64,000 nucleotides of DNA from Phlyctochytrium arcticum (Eukaryota > Chytridiomycota > Chytridiomycetes > Chytridiales > Chytridiaceae): positions 186,001-250,000 of the forward strand of contig JAHLKI010000012.1 of assembly GCA_025602905.1 (NCBI GenBank), in the 5' to 3' direction. Each line of letters starts with the position of its first letter. Position 1 is the stretch's first letter. Below are positions 49,412 to 59,158 of the stretch, piece by piece. The translations under genes and the position numbers were made by a program. The notes below the pieces were generated by a model. It was not told where the DNA came from. It ran no database searches and was given only the letters and a program-made list of their open reading frames with translations.

Positions 49412-51187
49412 TCACCGAATTGTGTCGGAAGTGGCTGTGCACTTGACTACAGACGCGTTCGAAGTTCGAAGTTCGCGTTCAAAATCGGGTTTCATTTTTA
49501 TCATGTTCTGAAAAAAAACACAGATAGAACAAGAACCAGCAAAGTTAATATTCATCTGCTAGATCATCAAAGAGCGGAACAGGGTGTACTATATTGCAAA
49601 AGTCCTAGATTGGGCAAAAAATGTTTAGCGGAGTGCTCATTCGGATACCGGACGAAACTTTTACCTTCTTGCCTTTGAAGGCTCCGCGGATTTCTTCCAT
49701 ACTTTGGCGATATCGAAAATATACCTCATCATAAGGATCACCTCCCAAAAAGTAGTCTGGATGGGAATGATCCACGCGTGGCACAACAGTAAAGAGTTTG
49801 TCCGAAACTACAAGCCAGTAAGCGCCCGAGATTTGCCCGTATCACTATGACCGGAAGCATACCTCGCAAAGCGTCGCGCTTTCGACGATCCTCACGCTGC
49901 GCTTCTAACGTGTCCCCGAACCCTGTCTCAACCCGCAATGTTGGTCGGAGCGGTTTGCGGAGAACGCGCAGCAGTCGCCCTTTTGGCTGAACCCGGCCGT
50001 TAAAAGATCAGGAATACCAGCATAATGTACGATGCAAACATACCAAAAAGGGTCCTTGCTCAGGCTTCTCCATTGCCTCTGGGCCTAGTTCATCGCTTGG
50101 CCTGGTTGGACGGAGCGGCTTTCCTGGATAGTTTCGCGGTCCTATATGTTGGGAGATCCAGGCGCGTAGCACCGCGTTATCACGGAGTTTCTCTTCGGGT
50201 ATTCTGATAGGTGGAAGGAGATTTGGTGGGTGATGTGATGTTTTCGTTACTGACTCGTGGTTTCGATGTGTATGGGTGTGGGAATGTGATGGCTGTGGGG
50301 AGCCTCTCGTCGAGGTTGATTTTCTGTTTTCAGGGTGGGCTGGCGCAGCCAACTGGTGGGATTTCCGCGAGTGTTTTCGCGACGGTGATGCAGACTGTGA
50401 TCGTAACCGCCGCGAATACACGCCAGGGACACTTTTTGTTCCTAGTAGATGATGGCGGGTGCTCGCGAGACGGTCAAGAGTGGCAGATGCTATCGATGTT
50501 TCGTACTCAGATGTAATCTTGCGCTGTTCGATAGCGTGCGCGGCAAGCTGCTCACGAACCTCGTCGATCTGCAAAGCGCAATTTTACACATCTGTCCAGT
50601 CCGACTCTAAAAAAGCAACGAGGGCCTACCTTTCGTTTCACCCCTTCAATGTATTGCTTACGCTTGAAGTAATCAAACTTGTATTTTCGACTATGATATC
50701 CCCTCCATCTAGAACGTGAGCCTGTTAGCACTCGCACCAAGGCCCTTTCCAAGATTTACCCACGTTTTCTGTATTCGCACGGCCATTGCATAATAGTGTG
50801 TCATTCGTCTTCGTCGATTACGGGCAACCACTAATTGCTCGAGGAATTTCCTCCCAAGCCATCCCCGGTAGTATCGTTGAATGGTTTGTGCGCATATCCT
50901 AGTGATTGGGAAAATGAGAGACCTCTCTCCCCTCAGGATGTTCTTCGGCATACCTGTATAGCTCGACGCGCCGGCGAACCACAAACCCCCTCCATACTTT
51001 TTGAATGGTTGCCGCTGCTGCGTGTTCCTCGTGTCGATGTAACTCTGCATCACTAATGACCAATTTCATTAGACGAAATTTGGCATGACTAGACTGTCAT
51101 TTATGAAACCTACCGTGCGCGATCAAAAAATGAATCGACAATGTCTGACGACCGAGTTTTCCAGATTTTGGCAAAGCTGAGTGCCAT
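49412..51187 (-). CDS. SPATA17: SPATA17-like IQ-motif axonemal protein
   Basis: Multi-exon gene starting MALSFAKIWKTRSSDIVDSF at 51187. Three IQ motifs are spread over separate exons: ATIQKVWRGFVVRRRVELYR, TIQRYYRGWLGRKFLEQL, and AVRIQKTW joined to RGYHSRKYKFDYFKRKQYI. Then come HHLLGTKSVPGVYSRRL, a His/Ser/Pro-rich insert, and the C-terminal family motifs MEKPEQGPF, KPLRPTLRVETGFGDTLEAQ and GDPYDEVYFRYRQSMEEIR. The order and wording match animal SPATA17 (LLSTKQIPGIY, QGPF, PLEPTLRV). SPATA17 is a sperm-flagellum protein, so this is a second flagellar marker. A last exon ending at 49412 is inferred from a TTTTTCAG acceptor and codes a short basic tail. Exon edges inside the gene are approximate. 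Confidence 0.82.
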
Positions 51188-51373
51188 TGCAAAAAATAAT
51201 GTGATGTTATGAATTTGCCCATTTCCCCAAATCAAAATCAAATCCCTGTCTAGAAAAATTACCCTGAAAACCGGACCCTCAGACCAGGGTCATCTATAAA
51301 AAATGTTTATTTAGAATCTCGTTCTTTGACAGAAGTATTCTATACACAATCTACAGCTGTTGGGATCTCTACA

Positions 51374-52892
51374 CTATATTATGTCCGATTTCAAAGTTCG
51401 ATTCGTCTTCCGCTTGGGAACAGGGGCTGCAAAAGTGCGTCAGCAATGGGTATTCAAGCACCAATGTGCAACGATGCTTTATAACCAACCATGATTGTTT
51501 TCTCGCACATAAAAGCGCCGAAGCATCATTATGGCCTCTTCTTTGAAGAATCCACTCTCCGCTGGATACGCCGTGCCCGGGCTACATTCGCTATTAACGC
51601 AGATTTTTAGAATTCCTCCCAGCGCACCACAGAAGTATAGTGAGTCTTACTCTTGATTTATCTCGAACACCGTACCGCATCCTCCAAATTTATCGTTTCC
51701 GCAACCAAAGTAGACTTTGCGGACACCCAGAATCTTTAAAGCGCCTGCGCACATGACGCAAGGCTCTACTGTCACGTAGAGGTCTGTTTGTGGAAAAACC
51801 GTGGGTGGATGGGATAGAAGAATTTGGTCCACTGCTTCGAATTCAGCATGCCTAGTGCCCTGTGAGAATGCCTCTGGTTGGTTAATGTCGCGCGATTGGA
51901 GTATGCCGGAGCACTTGCATTCAAAGATTCATTAGTTCGATTTCTGCCGCGACCAATGATTTCGCCATTATGGACAAAGACGCAGCCGACCGGGACTTCT
52001 CCCACATCATATGCCTCTTGAGCCTACGCATGCATTGTATGAGTGGACATCCGGACGGCTTCCAAACTATCAAACCGTAACCTGGTCGAGAGCAGCTTTC
52101 ATGAACTTCTCGTGCACTTCGCGCGTGGCCGATGGTATATCCTCAATGTCGCTTGCTGACTTTTTCCGATGCAGGTCGTCTGATTTACGAGACTCCCGTT
52201 CCGAAGTGACCCGGAGTTTTAGAACGTTGAGCTCAGAGGTGAGATCTGAAGATTGTTGACATCAGCGATAGCCCTTGACGGAAGCGGTAAACCCCTGTGC
52301 ACCTCTCACATCGTCTTTGAGCCTTTGGTTATCATCTTGCAACTCGGATCTATTTTCAAGTTCCTGCTCCAGGAGGGCCGCGCGTTCAAGAAGCTGACTG
52401 TAGTGTTCCTTAACACTTTCTGCAGAGGCGGTTGCATTACTAAAGTGCGTTCAGATCACAAATTAGCATGGGAATGGACAAACGCAGAAGCCTCATTACC
52501 GAGAAACCTGCTCCAGCTCCTCGTTCTGAATCTCAAGAGTAGTAATAGTTTCTCTCTGGCTTTTATCCGATGCGCGCAAAGCATCCAACTCCTTTTGCAT
52601 GGCCGAAGCGTCCTTGTTTGTTTGTGATTGCAGATCACTGAATTTCCTCTGTATAAGCAATTGAGAGTTTCATTGCGACCGCTGTCCCGCCCTTGCTCAC
52701 TTTAAGAAGTTCATGTTCTTTGGCTAATGTAGCATGCTTAATGCGGAGATCTTCGGCTTCCCGCTCGAGTTCTGCTTCCAGCAGCTTTGACTCCTCATGA
52801 AACTCGTCAAACAGCTCCTTTGAATCCTTCAGCGCTTGGCGTGCTTCTGCAAGCTCGTTGCGTAAATTGTTGACTAGATCTTCGGCGACCAT
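51374..52892 (-). CDS. NudE-like coiled coil fused to Tad2-type tRNA adenosine deaminase
   Basis: Eight exons (52892-52701, 52648-52500, 52439-52303, 52245-52082, 52023-51919, 51859-51651, 51590-51490, 51426-51374) keep one frame for 369 residues. Residues 1-190 match NudE/NDEL1: LFDEFHEESKLLEAELE, then NEELEQVSRNATASAES, and ALLEQELENRSELQDDNQRL followed by KDDVRDLTSEL; NudE binds LIS1 and dynein. Exon 4 runs without a stop from this into HEKFMKAALDQ. The rest is ADAT2/Tad2, which makes inosine-34 in tRNA: AYDVGEVPVGCVFVHNGEII, HAE zinc/catalytic motif (His253, Glu255), PCVMC (Cys283, Cys286), NDKFGGCG, and tail APVPKRKTNRTLK. The fifth intron (51918-51860) uses a GC donor (GCAAGT). A separate Tad2 product could begin at Met208. 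The fusion is read from sequence; its use in the cell is unproven. Confidence 0.75.
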
Positions 52893-53628
52893 AACTTAGT
52901 TGTGGAGTTGTGCGGCCTTGATGGACGTGAATTTTTATTTGAGCTTCCACCTAGATCGGTCACTGGTGCTTTTGCAATCATTCGGAGTTTCAGGCGTGGC
53001 GCAGGCGTAGGTGGCGGCAATTCTCCCATCCCACGGCCATCCCAACCTCCAACCTTCTTGAAAACTCTGCCTCGTGCCTGGTGCATGCATCACCCGGCTT
53101 TATTTTATGTGCTGTATGACATTTATAACATACTTGGCTTGAGTTGTATTCATTAGTCATGTACTTCACTTTCATGATCAAAAGAATACATGAATTTTGG
53201 TAGCAAAGACGACGAAAATGATTATTTAGGATTCCTTCTATACAAAATTTCAAGATGGGAAACGATGTGTGTAGCTTAGCAAAATACTAGGATTCGAATG
53301 ATCCGATGCGACACTACACCGAAAATAGCAGTTGATCTGGACCAGACCAATCGCTATGTTCGGTGTACTGTTATCAAACTCGAAGAGGACACTCAACCTA
53401 TCTCTGATCTGGATGTCATGTCTTGCCGCTTGTACTTTCTAGGTAGATACTCTCGCCCAGGCCCAAAAAACGTTCACCCAAGCAAACTGAAGGAGCGTTT
53501 GTTCGACCTACGGGATTCAGCGGCAGCGCCGTGTCAACCTTGGTGGGCTTCATGAAACATGTGCCTCTAACAATGGAATCGTTGGTTGACAGCTGCATTG
53601 TCGCAAGTTGTGATTGGTACAGCTCTTT
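52893..53628. other. Intergenic, no gene seen
   Basis: About 740 bp between the fusion gene's start and the kinase-like gene's stop. The minus frame 52874-53086 overlaps the start in another frame and has no resemblance to known proteins. A plus frame at 53298-53555 is also unrecognised. Confidence 0.4.
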
Positions 53629-54640
53629 TCAAAGGAGGAATTTGGCGGCAGGCATCTCGTCATCTGAGTCGGAGCTGCTATCCAACAGGGTCAAACCTTC
53701 ATCTGACAGCGGGGGGAAAATCTCGGGAATGGTGCAGTGCGAATGGGGGGCGATGGCGTCGAGCTGCTCCCACAGCTTTTGCGAGGTCGTGCGCTCTTGA
53801 GGGTCTAAGGCAAGCGGGCCCTCCAGAATACTTCTGCACTCAAGCCAAATTGCGCTGTCCGCCGGAAACAGATCAATAATTGCGTCTGTGTGTCCATTGG
53901 TGATCGATCGGGCAAAGCTCGGGGTTGAGAAGTCGCGCAGTTTTCTCAGTTTGACTCCCCCGAGCAGGGCAAACAGCTCCAGCAGCACCGCTCCAAAACT
54001 GAAGATGTCGGCCTCTCGGCCTACCTTCCGGTTGGTGTCTTGCTCTGGCGCGCCGTACATCTGGGATCGGAGGGATTTGTAATACGGGGACGACCCCGAG
54101 TACTTGGACGACAGGTCATAATTACAGAGGACAGGAAGGGGGACCCCATTCTCCAAGTGAATCAGGATGTTTTCCGGAATGAGGTCGCCGTGCTTTATAT
54201 GCGCTTTGTGCAGGGTAAACAGTGCCGACGCAATGCACACGCACCACCCGAGGATGAGGCGCGGGACGGATCCCTGCTCTACCGCCTCGTTCCACCAGTT
54301 GAAGGTTTCTTTCTTGGCCAAAAATTCGGCGAGATTGGTCGATGCGTATACCACAGGGAAGAAGGATTTGATGAGTTCAATGGGGGGAGTAACAGGGTTT
54401 GGGACCATAAATGCTCAATCTTCTGAATTCAAAAAGGTCTATGGAGAGCGAGATACCATGATGCAGAAGGCTATATTCAAGGTAGTATGGCATCCTTGTG
54501 GTTCCCATTACAAACTTGAAATTCTCACGCTTCCGTACGACCAGATGAAGATATTTTACGTAACGTACGCCATTATCTGCGTTTGGTTCGTGATCATATT
54601 GACCATGTTTTCCTTCGAGTATGAACGGGTAAGATGGGCT
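53629..54640 (-). CDS. Divergent protein-kinase-like gene (start uncertain)
   Basis: The C-lobe of a protein kinase is clear in the frame 54408-53629: VVYASTNLAEFLAKKE (hinge region), HKAHIKHGDLIPENILI (catalytic loop, HGDLxPEN for HRDLKPEN), then LCNYDLSSKY where DFG should be, MYGAPEQ for the APE motif, and ADIFSFGAVLLELFALLGG with the structural Asp and helix F. The DFG motif reads NYD, so the Mg-binding Asp is replaced; a pseudokinase is likely, although the catalytic-loop Asp remains. A probable intron (54456-54414) links to an upstream exon with MPYYLEYSLLHH; the N-lobe and glycine loop are not recognised. The 5' limit given is a guess. A broken paralogue lies at 63841-64000 on the other strand. 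Confidence 0.55.
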
Positions 54641-55008
54641 TCCTGAACTTGTCATCAAATTGTTCACCAATACTAACGCTGGTATTGTAGCTGTTTGCCA
54701 CGCTATGGTGGTCCAAACTAGTAGCATTCGGCACAAACATGGGCGTCATTTCCATCGTGCTGGTCGGAATGACAAGTTTAACCTGGGGCGAAGCTGTCCG
54801 TACGCAACAGAAAGGGTCACCACTCAAGGCTACAATAGGGAAAGCAGAATGTGTTTCATTTCTTCAATGAGAGCACAGTCATTACAAGATTGCCATTCAG
54901 TTTCATTACTTCCTTGCCAAGTGGTCCACATACATTTACATTGACGTGGGCAGGAAGTGCTTTGTCGTTTGATGGAAATTGTAGAATTGACTTACAGATG
55001 CTTGAATA

Positions 55009-55356
55009 CTAACCTTCTTCAAGGACAATATCGAGAGTCTCAAAGAAGTCATCGACATTAGCGCTAACCATAAACGATTTATATCCAATGAGGACATTAC
55101 CGCTTTTGTGTAGGAATATTCTTCTATATTTGCCGCTCTTCGAGAAACGGCTTGTAATGCGAAGTATAAATCGAAACAAATCACGATTGGTTTCGTCGAT
55201 CCGAACATATAAGAATATTTCGTTTTTATCAGCGCGTTGCATCATTGCGCAATAGTCAGCCAATCGTTCCATAGATGTGCATGTCTTTGTGATGTCAAGC
55301 ACTTTCAACTCGAGACCGTCTATTTCTATCATTTTTGACATTTCCAAATCAGTCAT
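55009..55356 (-). CDS. Hypothetical protein, 115 residues
   Basis: An ATG-started frame (MTDLEMSKMIEIDGLELKVL) with mixed alpha/beta character and Cys/Met residues but no recognised domain. It ends EEG at a stop that overlaps a GTTAGT donor-like site, so more exons toward lower coordinates are possible. It sits in an AT-rich accessory stretch between the kinase-like gene and GH17. Confidence 0.35.
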   Translation of the reverse strand: MTDLEMSKMIEIDGLELKVLDITKTCTSMERLADYCAMMQRADKNEIFLYVRIDETNRDLFRFILRITSRFSKSGKYRRIFLHKSGNVLIGYKSFMVSANVDDFFETLDIVLEEG

Positions 55357-55474
55357 ATTTCAAATACATGTTCAAACGCACCTCTTCATCCATTTCTTTT
55401 TTCCAAAGCTTAAAACAGACACCTACATAAATAATAGCAAATATCCTTCTAGTTTTCTCGCAATAGTTCTATCC

Positions 55475-55690
55475 ATGTCATACGGAACCATGAATCTTCT
55501 CGATTGGTTTCAAGAGAAACAACGTTCGACCTACTACCTCGCTTACAGAGACGCACGCGAGGATTTCCAACACGCTTTGGATGATGTAGTTGATGTTGTT
55601 GTTGATGATGTTGCAGATGAGATTAGAAAGATACACAAAGACGAGCATAGTAAGGAAAACGGCGATTCATGGGAAGATAGCGCTACCTAA
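55475..55690 (+). CDS. Hypothetical small acidic protein, 71 residues
   Basis: A frame starting MSYGTMNLLDWFQEKQRST with a repeated Val/Asp stretch (DDVVDVVVDDVADEI) and a charged end. Composition looks protein-like but no family is recognised. The open frame extends upstream of this ATG, so the start is a choice, and it could be non-coding. Confidence 0.25.
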   Translation: MSYGTMNLLDWFQEKQRSTYYLAYRDAREDFQHALDDVVDVVVDDVADEIRKIHKDEHSKENGDSWEDSAT

Positions 55691-55836
55691 ACGCAGTGGG
55701 AAAACTTTTTTCTATGAACAAGGTGGGGGAGTCATGTTGAAGGCCATGACTGTGGTTGGTTTTTTTATGCACGTTTGGCATTTTCAGCGACCCAAAGAAA
55801 GTGTTCGAGCTTAAATGAAAAGACCCCTCGGCCCGT

Positions 55837-56166
55837 TTATTTCTTAGGGAAGGGGAATCCCTTTTGGTCTGCATATTCATGCCGTCGTCGCATTATTTTC
55901 TGGGTCCTTTCTTCTCTAGGTTCGTATTTTGATGCATAATTGGCTTCATATTCCTTTTCAGCCTCTTTGTACCAGTCGTAGCCTAAATCACCGCTCGTCA
56001 AACATTTAACGGCGGGGAGGAACTCATTGGGATCTCTTGTCATACGTCTCGCGTATTTCAAGTTTACTCCGTTGAAGAGCATATCTGCAGCGTCTCGATA
56101 ATGACAAGCGTGCTCATATTGCTCTTTCATTTCTTCTTGAGACATTTTCTTTTTTCCTTGAGACAT
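55837..56166 (-). CDS. Hypothetical small soluble protein, 109 residues
   Basis: Starts MSQGKKKMSQEEMKEQYEHA and ends DQKGFPFPKK. It is highly charged, probably helical, with Trp, Tyr and two Cys (HACHYRDAADMLF, AVKCLTSGDLGYDWYKEAEK). Amino-acid usage looks like real protein, and the Met-rich start has an in-frame second Met at MSQEEM. No domain is recognised. Confidence 0.45.
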   Translation of the reverse strand: MSQGKKKMSQEEMKEQYEHACHYRDAADMLFNGVNLKYARRMTRDPNEFLPAVKCLTSGDLGYDWYKEAEKEYEANYASKYEPREERTQKIMRRRHEYADQKGFPFPKK

Positions 56167-57826
56167 TTTGGATTTAAAACAAGCTATTCAAAAAACTTTT
56201 CGTTAGTAATTTTGCGTCTACAGCTGTAGGCAGATGGAAACCGTCTGCGAGAAAATATTCCTATATAAAACATTCAGTCCACTGTGTCAAGTGTCACCCC
56301 TCTGGTGTCTGGCTCTGCGCCACACTGCGCCATTTCCCAGGAAGCCGGCAATCCTCGAGTGCGCATCCCCCTGCGCTTCCCCCAATCCCCAGTCCTAATC
56401 CGAATTTCAAATTGAGATCCAGACCCTCTCCTACAGAAGATACTCGACCCGATCCCCACCAGGAAAATATGATATGACCGGTTTTCAATACACCGCTAGA
56501 ATGATTCTTTCAAGCTAGCTGATGGTTTTCCTCTTCCTGAACGCCATTCCTAATTTCCTATAGTGCAACGGTATCCACTCTGTACTGAGTCTGAAGGATT
56601 CGCTGTGCCGTCCTGGCGTATTCTAGGACATTCCTTTGGACGAACTTCAAAACTGTATTTTGGATCTGAGACTTGGCTCTGGATCTGGCCCAGTGTCGCT
56701 GAGTGGGAAATCTCGGATTGCGCAGCCAATACTGGCCACTATGAGCTTGAGCCTTGAGGTCATCCAAAGTGTCATTATGGTTTTGATGCATAGTTTGCAC
56801 ATTTCTGGGCCACGCCAAGCACCCTTCCCTTCCCGCACCGTAGTCTAACCCTGTTGCACCCGAGTTTATCACGACGCATTGCTTTCCGCTCGCGAATGGA
56901 CACTATTCCACCTTGTCATCATTCACATGAGCATGAGCATCAAGAGGCATCCCCAATTACATCTCCAGTTTATCAAATCGCATTTGCTACGAGTATAACC
57001 AGCGGTACTCATTCCGAAGCAGCATCACATTCGTAGGAGGCGATATCCCTTGCCAGTTGAAGCGTGATGTTCGTGGTTGAGTGAATACCATCGCCACTGG
57101 CCCCTGGCGGGATGCTAAATGGGACGCTGTCACTGTCAGACTCTGGAGATTTTGCCGCTGAGGATCTGAGATACTCGAGTACTCGTACTGTCATGGGAAA
57201 TTTGTGGCAAGAGGCCACAAACCTCAAGATCTACGGGAATCACGGCGGAAATCCGTGGCGAGGCTGGCGAGGTTGATATCCCTGGCCACGATTTGCGGCG
57301 ACGACGTGCATCTCGTGCATACCTGCCATACCAAGGCTCGACGGTTATGTCTACGCCGTCCCAACGCCAAAGGCAAGGCCACAAAAAGCTGAGGTTTAGG
57401 TCACGTGAATTTGATAATCGCTGGCTGAAGACGATTGCTGGTCAAGAACAAAACGCGTGTTGGCGCTGCACGCGTCCGCTGCGTTTTGAAACACGGTTTG
57501 CAGGGCCATTGAGCTATGGCAAATCTGCGTCAAGCAACCCTGAATGAACATGAAGGCGCTGTTGGCAAGTCATGTTTCTACGGTTTTGTCGGTAAAAGCG
57601 AGTCGGGACTCCCCTGAGCTGAACCCCGAGTAACCTTGAACCTGTGGGGAATTCTGGGGACAGATGATGTACTGACGTTAAGCCCTGTTACAGTGTGGAC
57701 TGCCCAGCGCTTATAAAGATGGCCGTCTATAACACTTCCCCCCATCCAGTCATACCACTGCCTTCATTATACTTGTAGATCCTAGAGCCTCTTACATCCC
57801 ACCAACACCCATTTGCCACCTCAACG
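56167..57826. other. Intergenic, mostly GH17 upstream region
   Basis: 1.66 kb with no supported gene. Opposing short frames at 56558-56872 and 56563-56848 are antisense shadows of each other. The last 120 bp carry the glucanase TATA box and a pyrimidine-rich leader. Confidence 0.5.
57712..57718 (+). promoter_or_regulatory. TATA box of the GH17 glucanase gene
   Basis: TATAAAG lies 109 bp upstream of the ATG at 57827, followed by a C/T-rich leader, typical of a highly expressed fungal gene. Confidence 0.6.
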
Positions 57827-58781
57827 ATGCGAAGTACATTCCTTGCCCTCTCCGCTCTTGCGATCGCCCTGGTGCAGCCAGCGTGGACTCTCCCTCAAGC
57901 CAACTGCGATGCATCCAAAATGGTTGCCCGGCAAGCTGCCGCACAAAACAAGAATATCGGTATCGCGTACTCCCCCTTCAGTACCGCCGTCGGGGTTTGC
58001 AAACCGGATGCAGAAATCATGTCAGATATCGAAAAACTGAAAAACTACGGTTACATCCGAATCTACAACAACGACTGCGACATCATCAGAAAGATTTACC
58101 CTGGCCTCAAAGCCAAGGGCCAGCGACTCTACATCGGTATCTACGAGCCGAAAAACGTAGATGCGGGCGTTAAGAGCGTCGTGGGTGCGATCGGCGGCGA
58201 CTGGAGTGCAGTTCATACCATCAACGTCGGCAATGAGCATGTCGCAGACGGAAAGATTAGCCCAGCCGACCTGTGCAAAGCTGTTCAACAAGCCAAGACT
58301 CAACTCTCTGCTGCAGGCTACAAGGGACCAGTCACCACCGTCGATGTCTTTAATCAGTTCTACAGTCACCCCGAGCTCTGCAACTGTGGTGACTACGTTG
58401 GTGCCAACATGCACCCGTTCTTTGACCAAAATATCGAAGCCGCTCGAGCCGGTGACTTTGTCAAGGATCAACTGAACGTGCTCAAGCAAAAGTGCCCTGG
58501 CAAAAAGATTGTCGTCACTGGTAAGCCTAGGACATTGACTGCTTTCCGAACGCAAAACTCATGTTGTTGTTTACCTAGAAACTGGATGGCCCAACGCTGG
58601 CGGACGACTGGGCAAGGCTGTTGCCGGCAGGCAACAACACATCGATGCGATGAAATCCATCATGGCTGTCACCAAAGATCAGGATGTGACATACTTTAGC
58701 GGCTTCGATGAAAAATGGAAGCCAGACAACGAAAAGACTGCTGGTGTCGAGAAGCACTGGGGTATGGTGCAACTACTGTAG
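57827..58781 (+). CDS. Secreted GH17 beta-1,3-glucanase/glucanosyltransferase
   Basis: Two exons (57827-58520, 58579-58781) code 298 residues, a normal length for Bgl2/Scw-type GH17 enzymes. A signal peptide (MRSTFLALSALAIALVQPAW) is followed by the beta/alpha barrel. The catalytic acid/base Glu is in HTINVGNEHV and the nucleophile Glu in VVTETGWP; the intron splits that second Glu codon (G | AA). Also seen are GYIRIYNNDCDIIRKIYPGL, ANMHPFFDQNIEAARA, and the C-terminal YFSGFDEKWKP before KHWGMVQLL. These enzymes cut or remodel wall beta-1,3-glucan. There is no GPI signal or Ser/Thr-rich tail, so the product is probably soluble or wall-bound. All key residues are present. Confidence 0.93.
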
Positions 58782-59158
58782 AGCAACCAACATCACTACC
58801 TTCTTTGTCCATAATCGGAGGGTTTGGCTCCCTACTGTAGATAATATGGCGTAGATCATCTAGAGAAGTTAGAATAGTAAAAACCAGTCAGAAAGTGTAA
58901 CAACTATATTCCCATACACATTTGCTTCATAATAGACACCACGGCTACGCCATAAAAAAAACTTGCGCAAGGGGCAAATTTGCCCAAGCATCAAACCTAA
59001 GAGAGATGATAAAGAAAGGACATTTCCATGTGTAGCATCCAGTAGCTCGACTTTCCGCGGGTGGCCTAACATACACGAAAATTGTCAGGTCTTGTTACAG
59101 TACGGGAAGGGGGTACCAGGAAATAGACAAGGCTCGACGCCTGGTATCCTATTTACGG
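58782..59158. other. Convergent intergenic region
   Basis: 377 bp between the 3' ends of the glucanase (+) and RBM39 (-) genes. No coding signal. Confidence 0.5.

Noticed and set aside
51374..52130. Annotating Tad2 as a separate gene starting at its own Met.
   Set aside because: The exon coding its N-terminus is continuous in frame with the NudE-like coil and no promoter-like spacer is seen; kept as an alternative inside the fusion entry.
53270..53320. Possible tRNA 3' half (TTCGAATCC) on the minus strand.
   Set aside because: No matching acceptor stem or A box upstream; a chance match in an AT-rich spacer.
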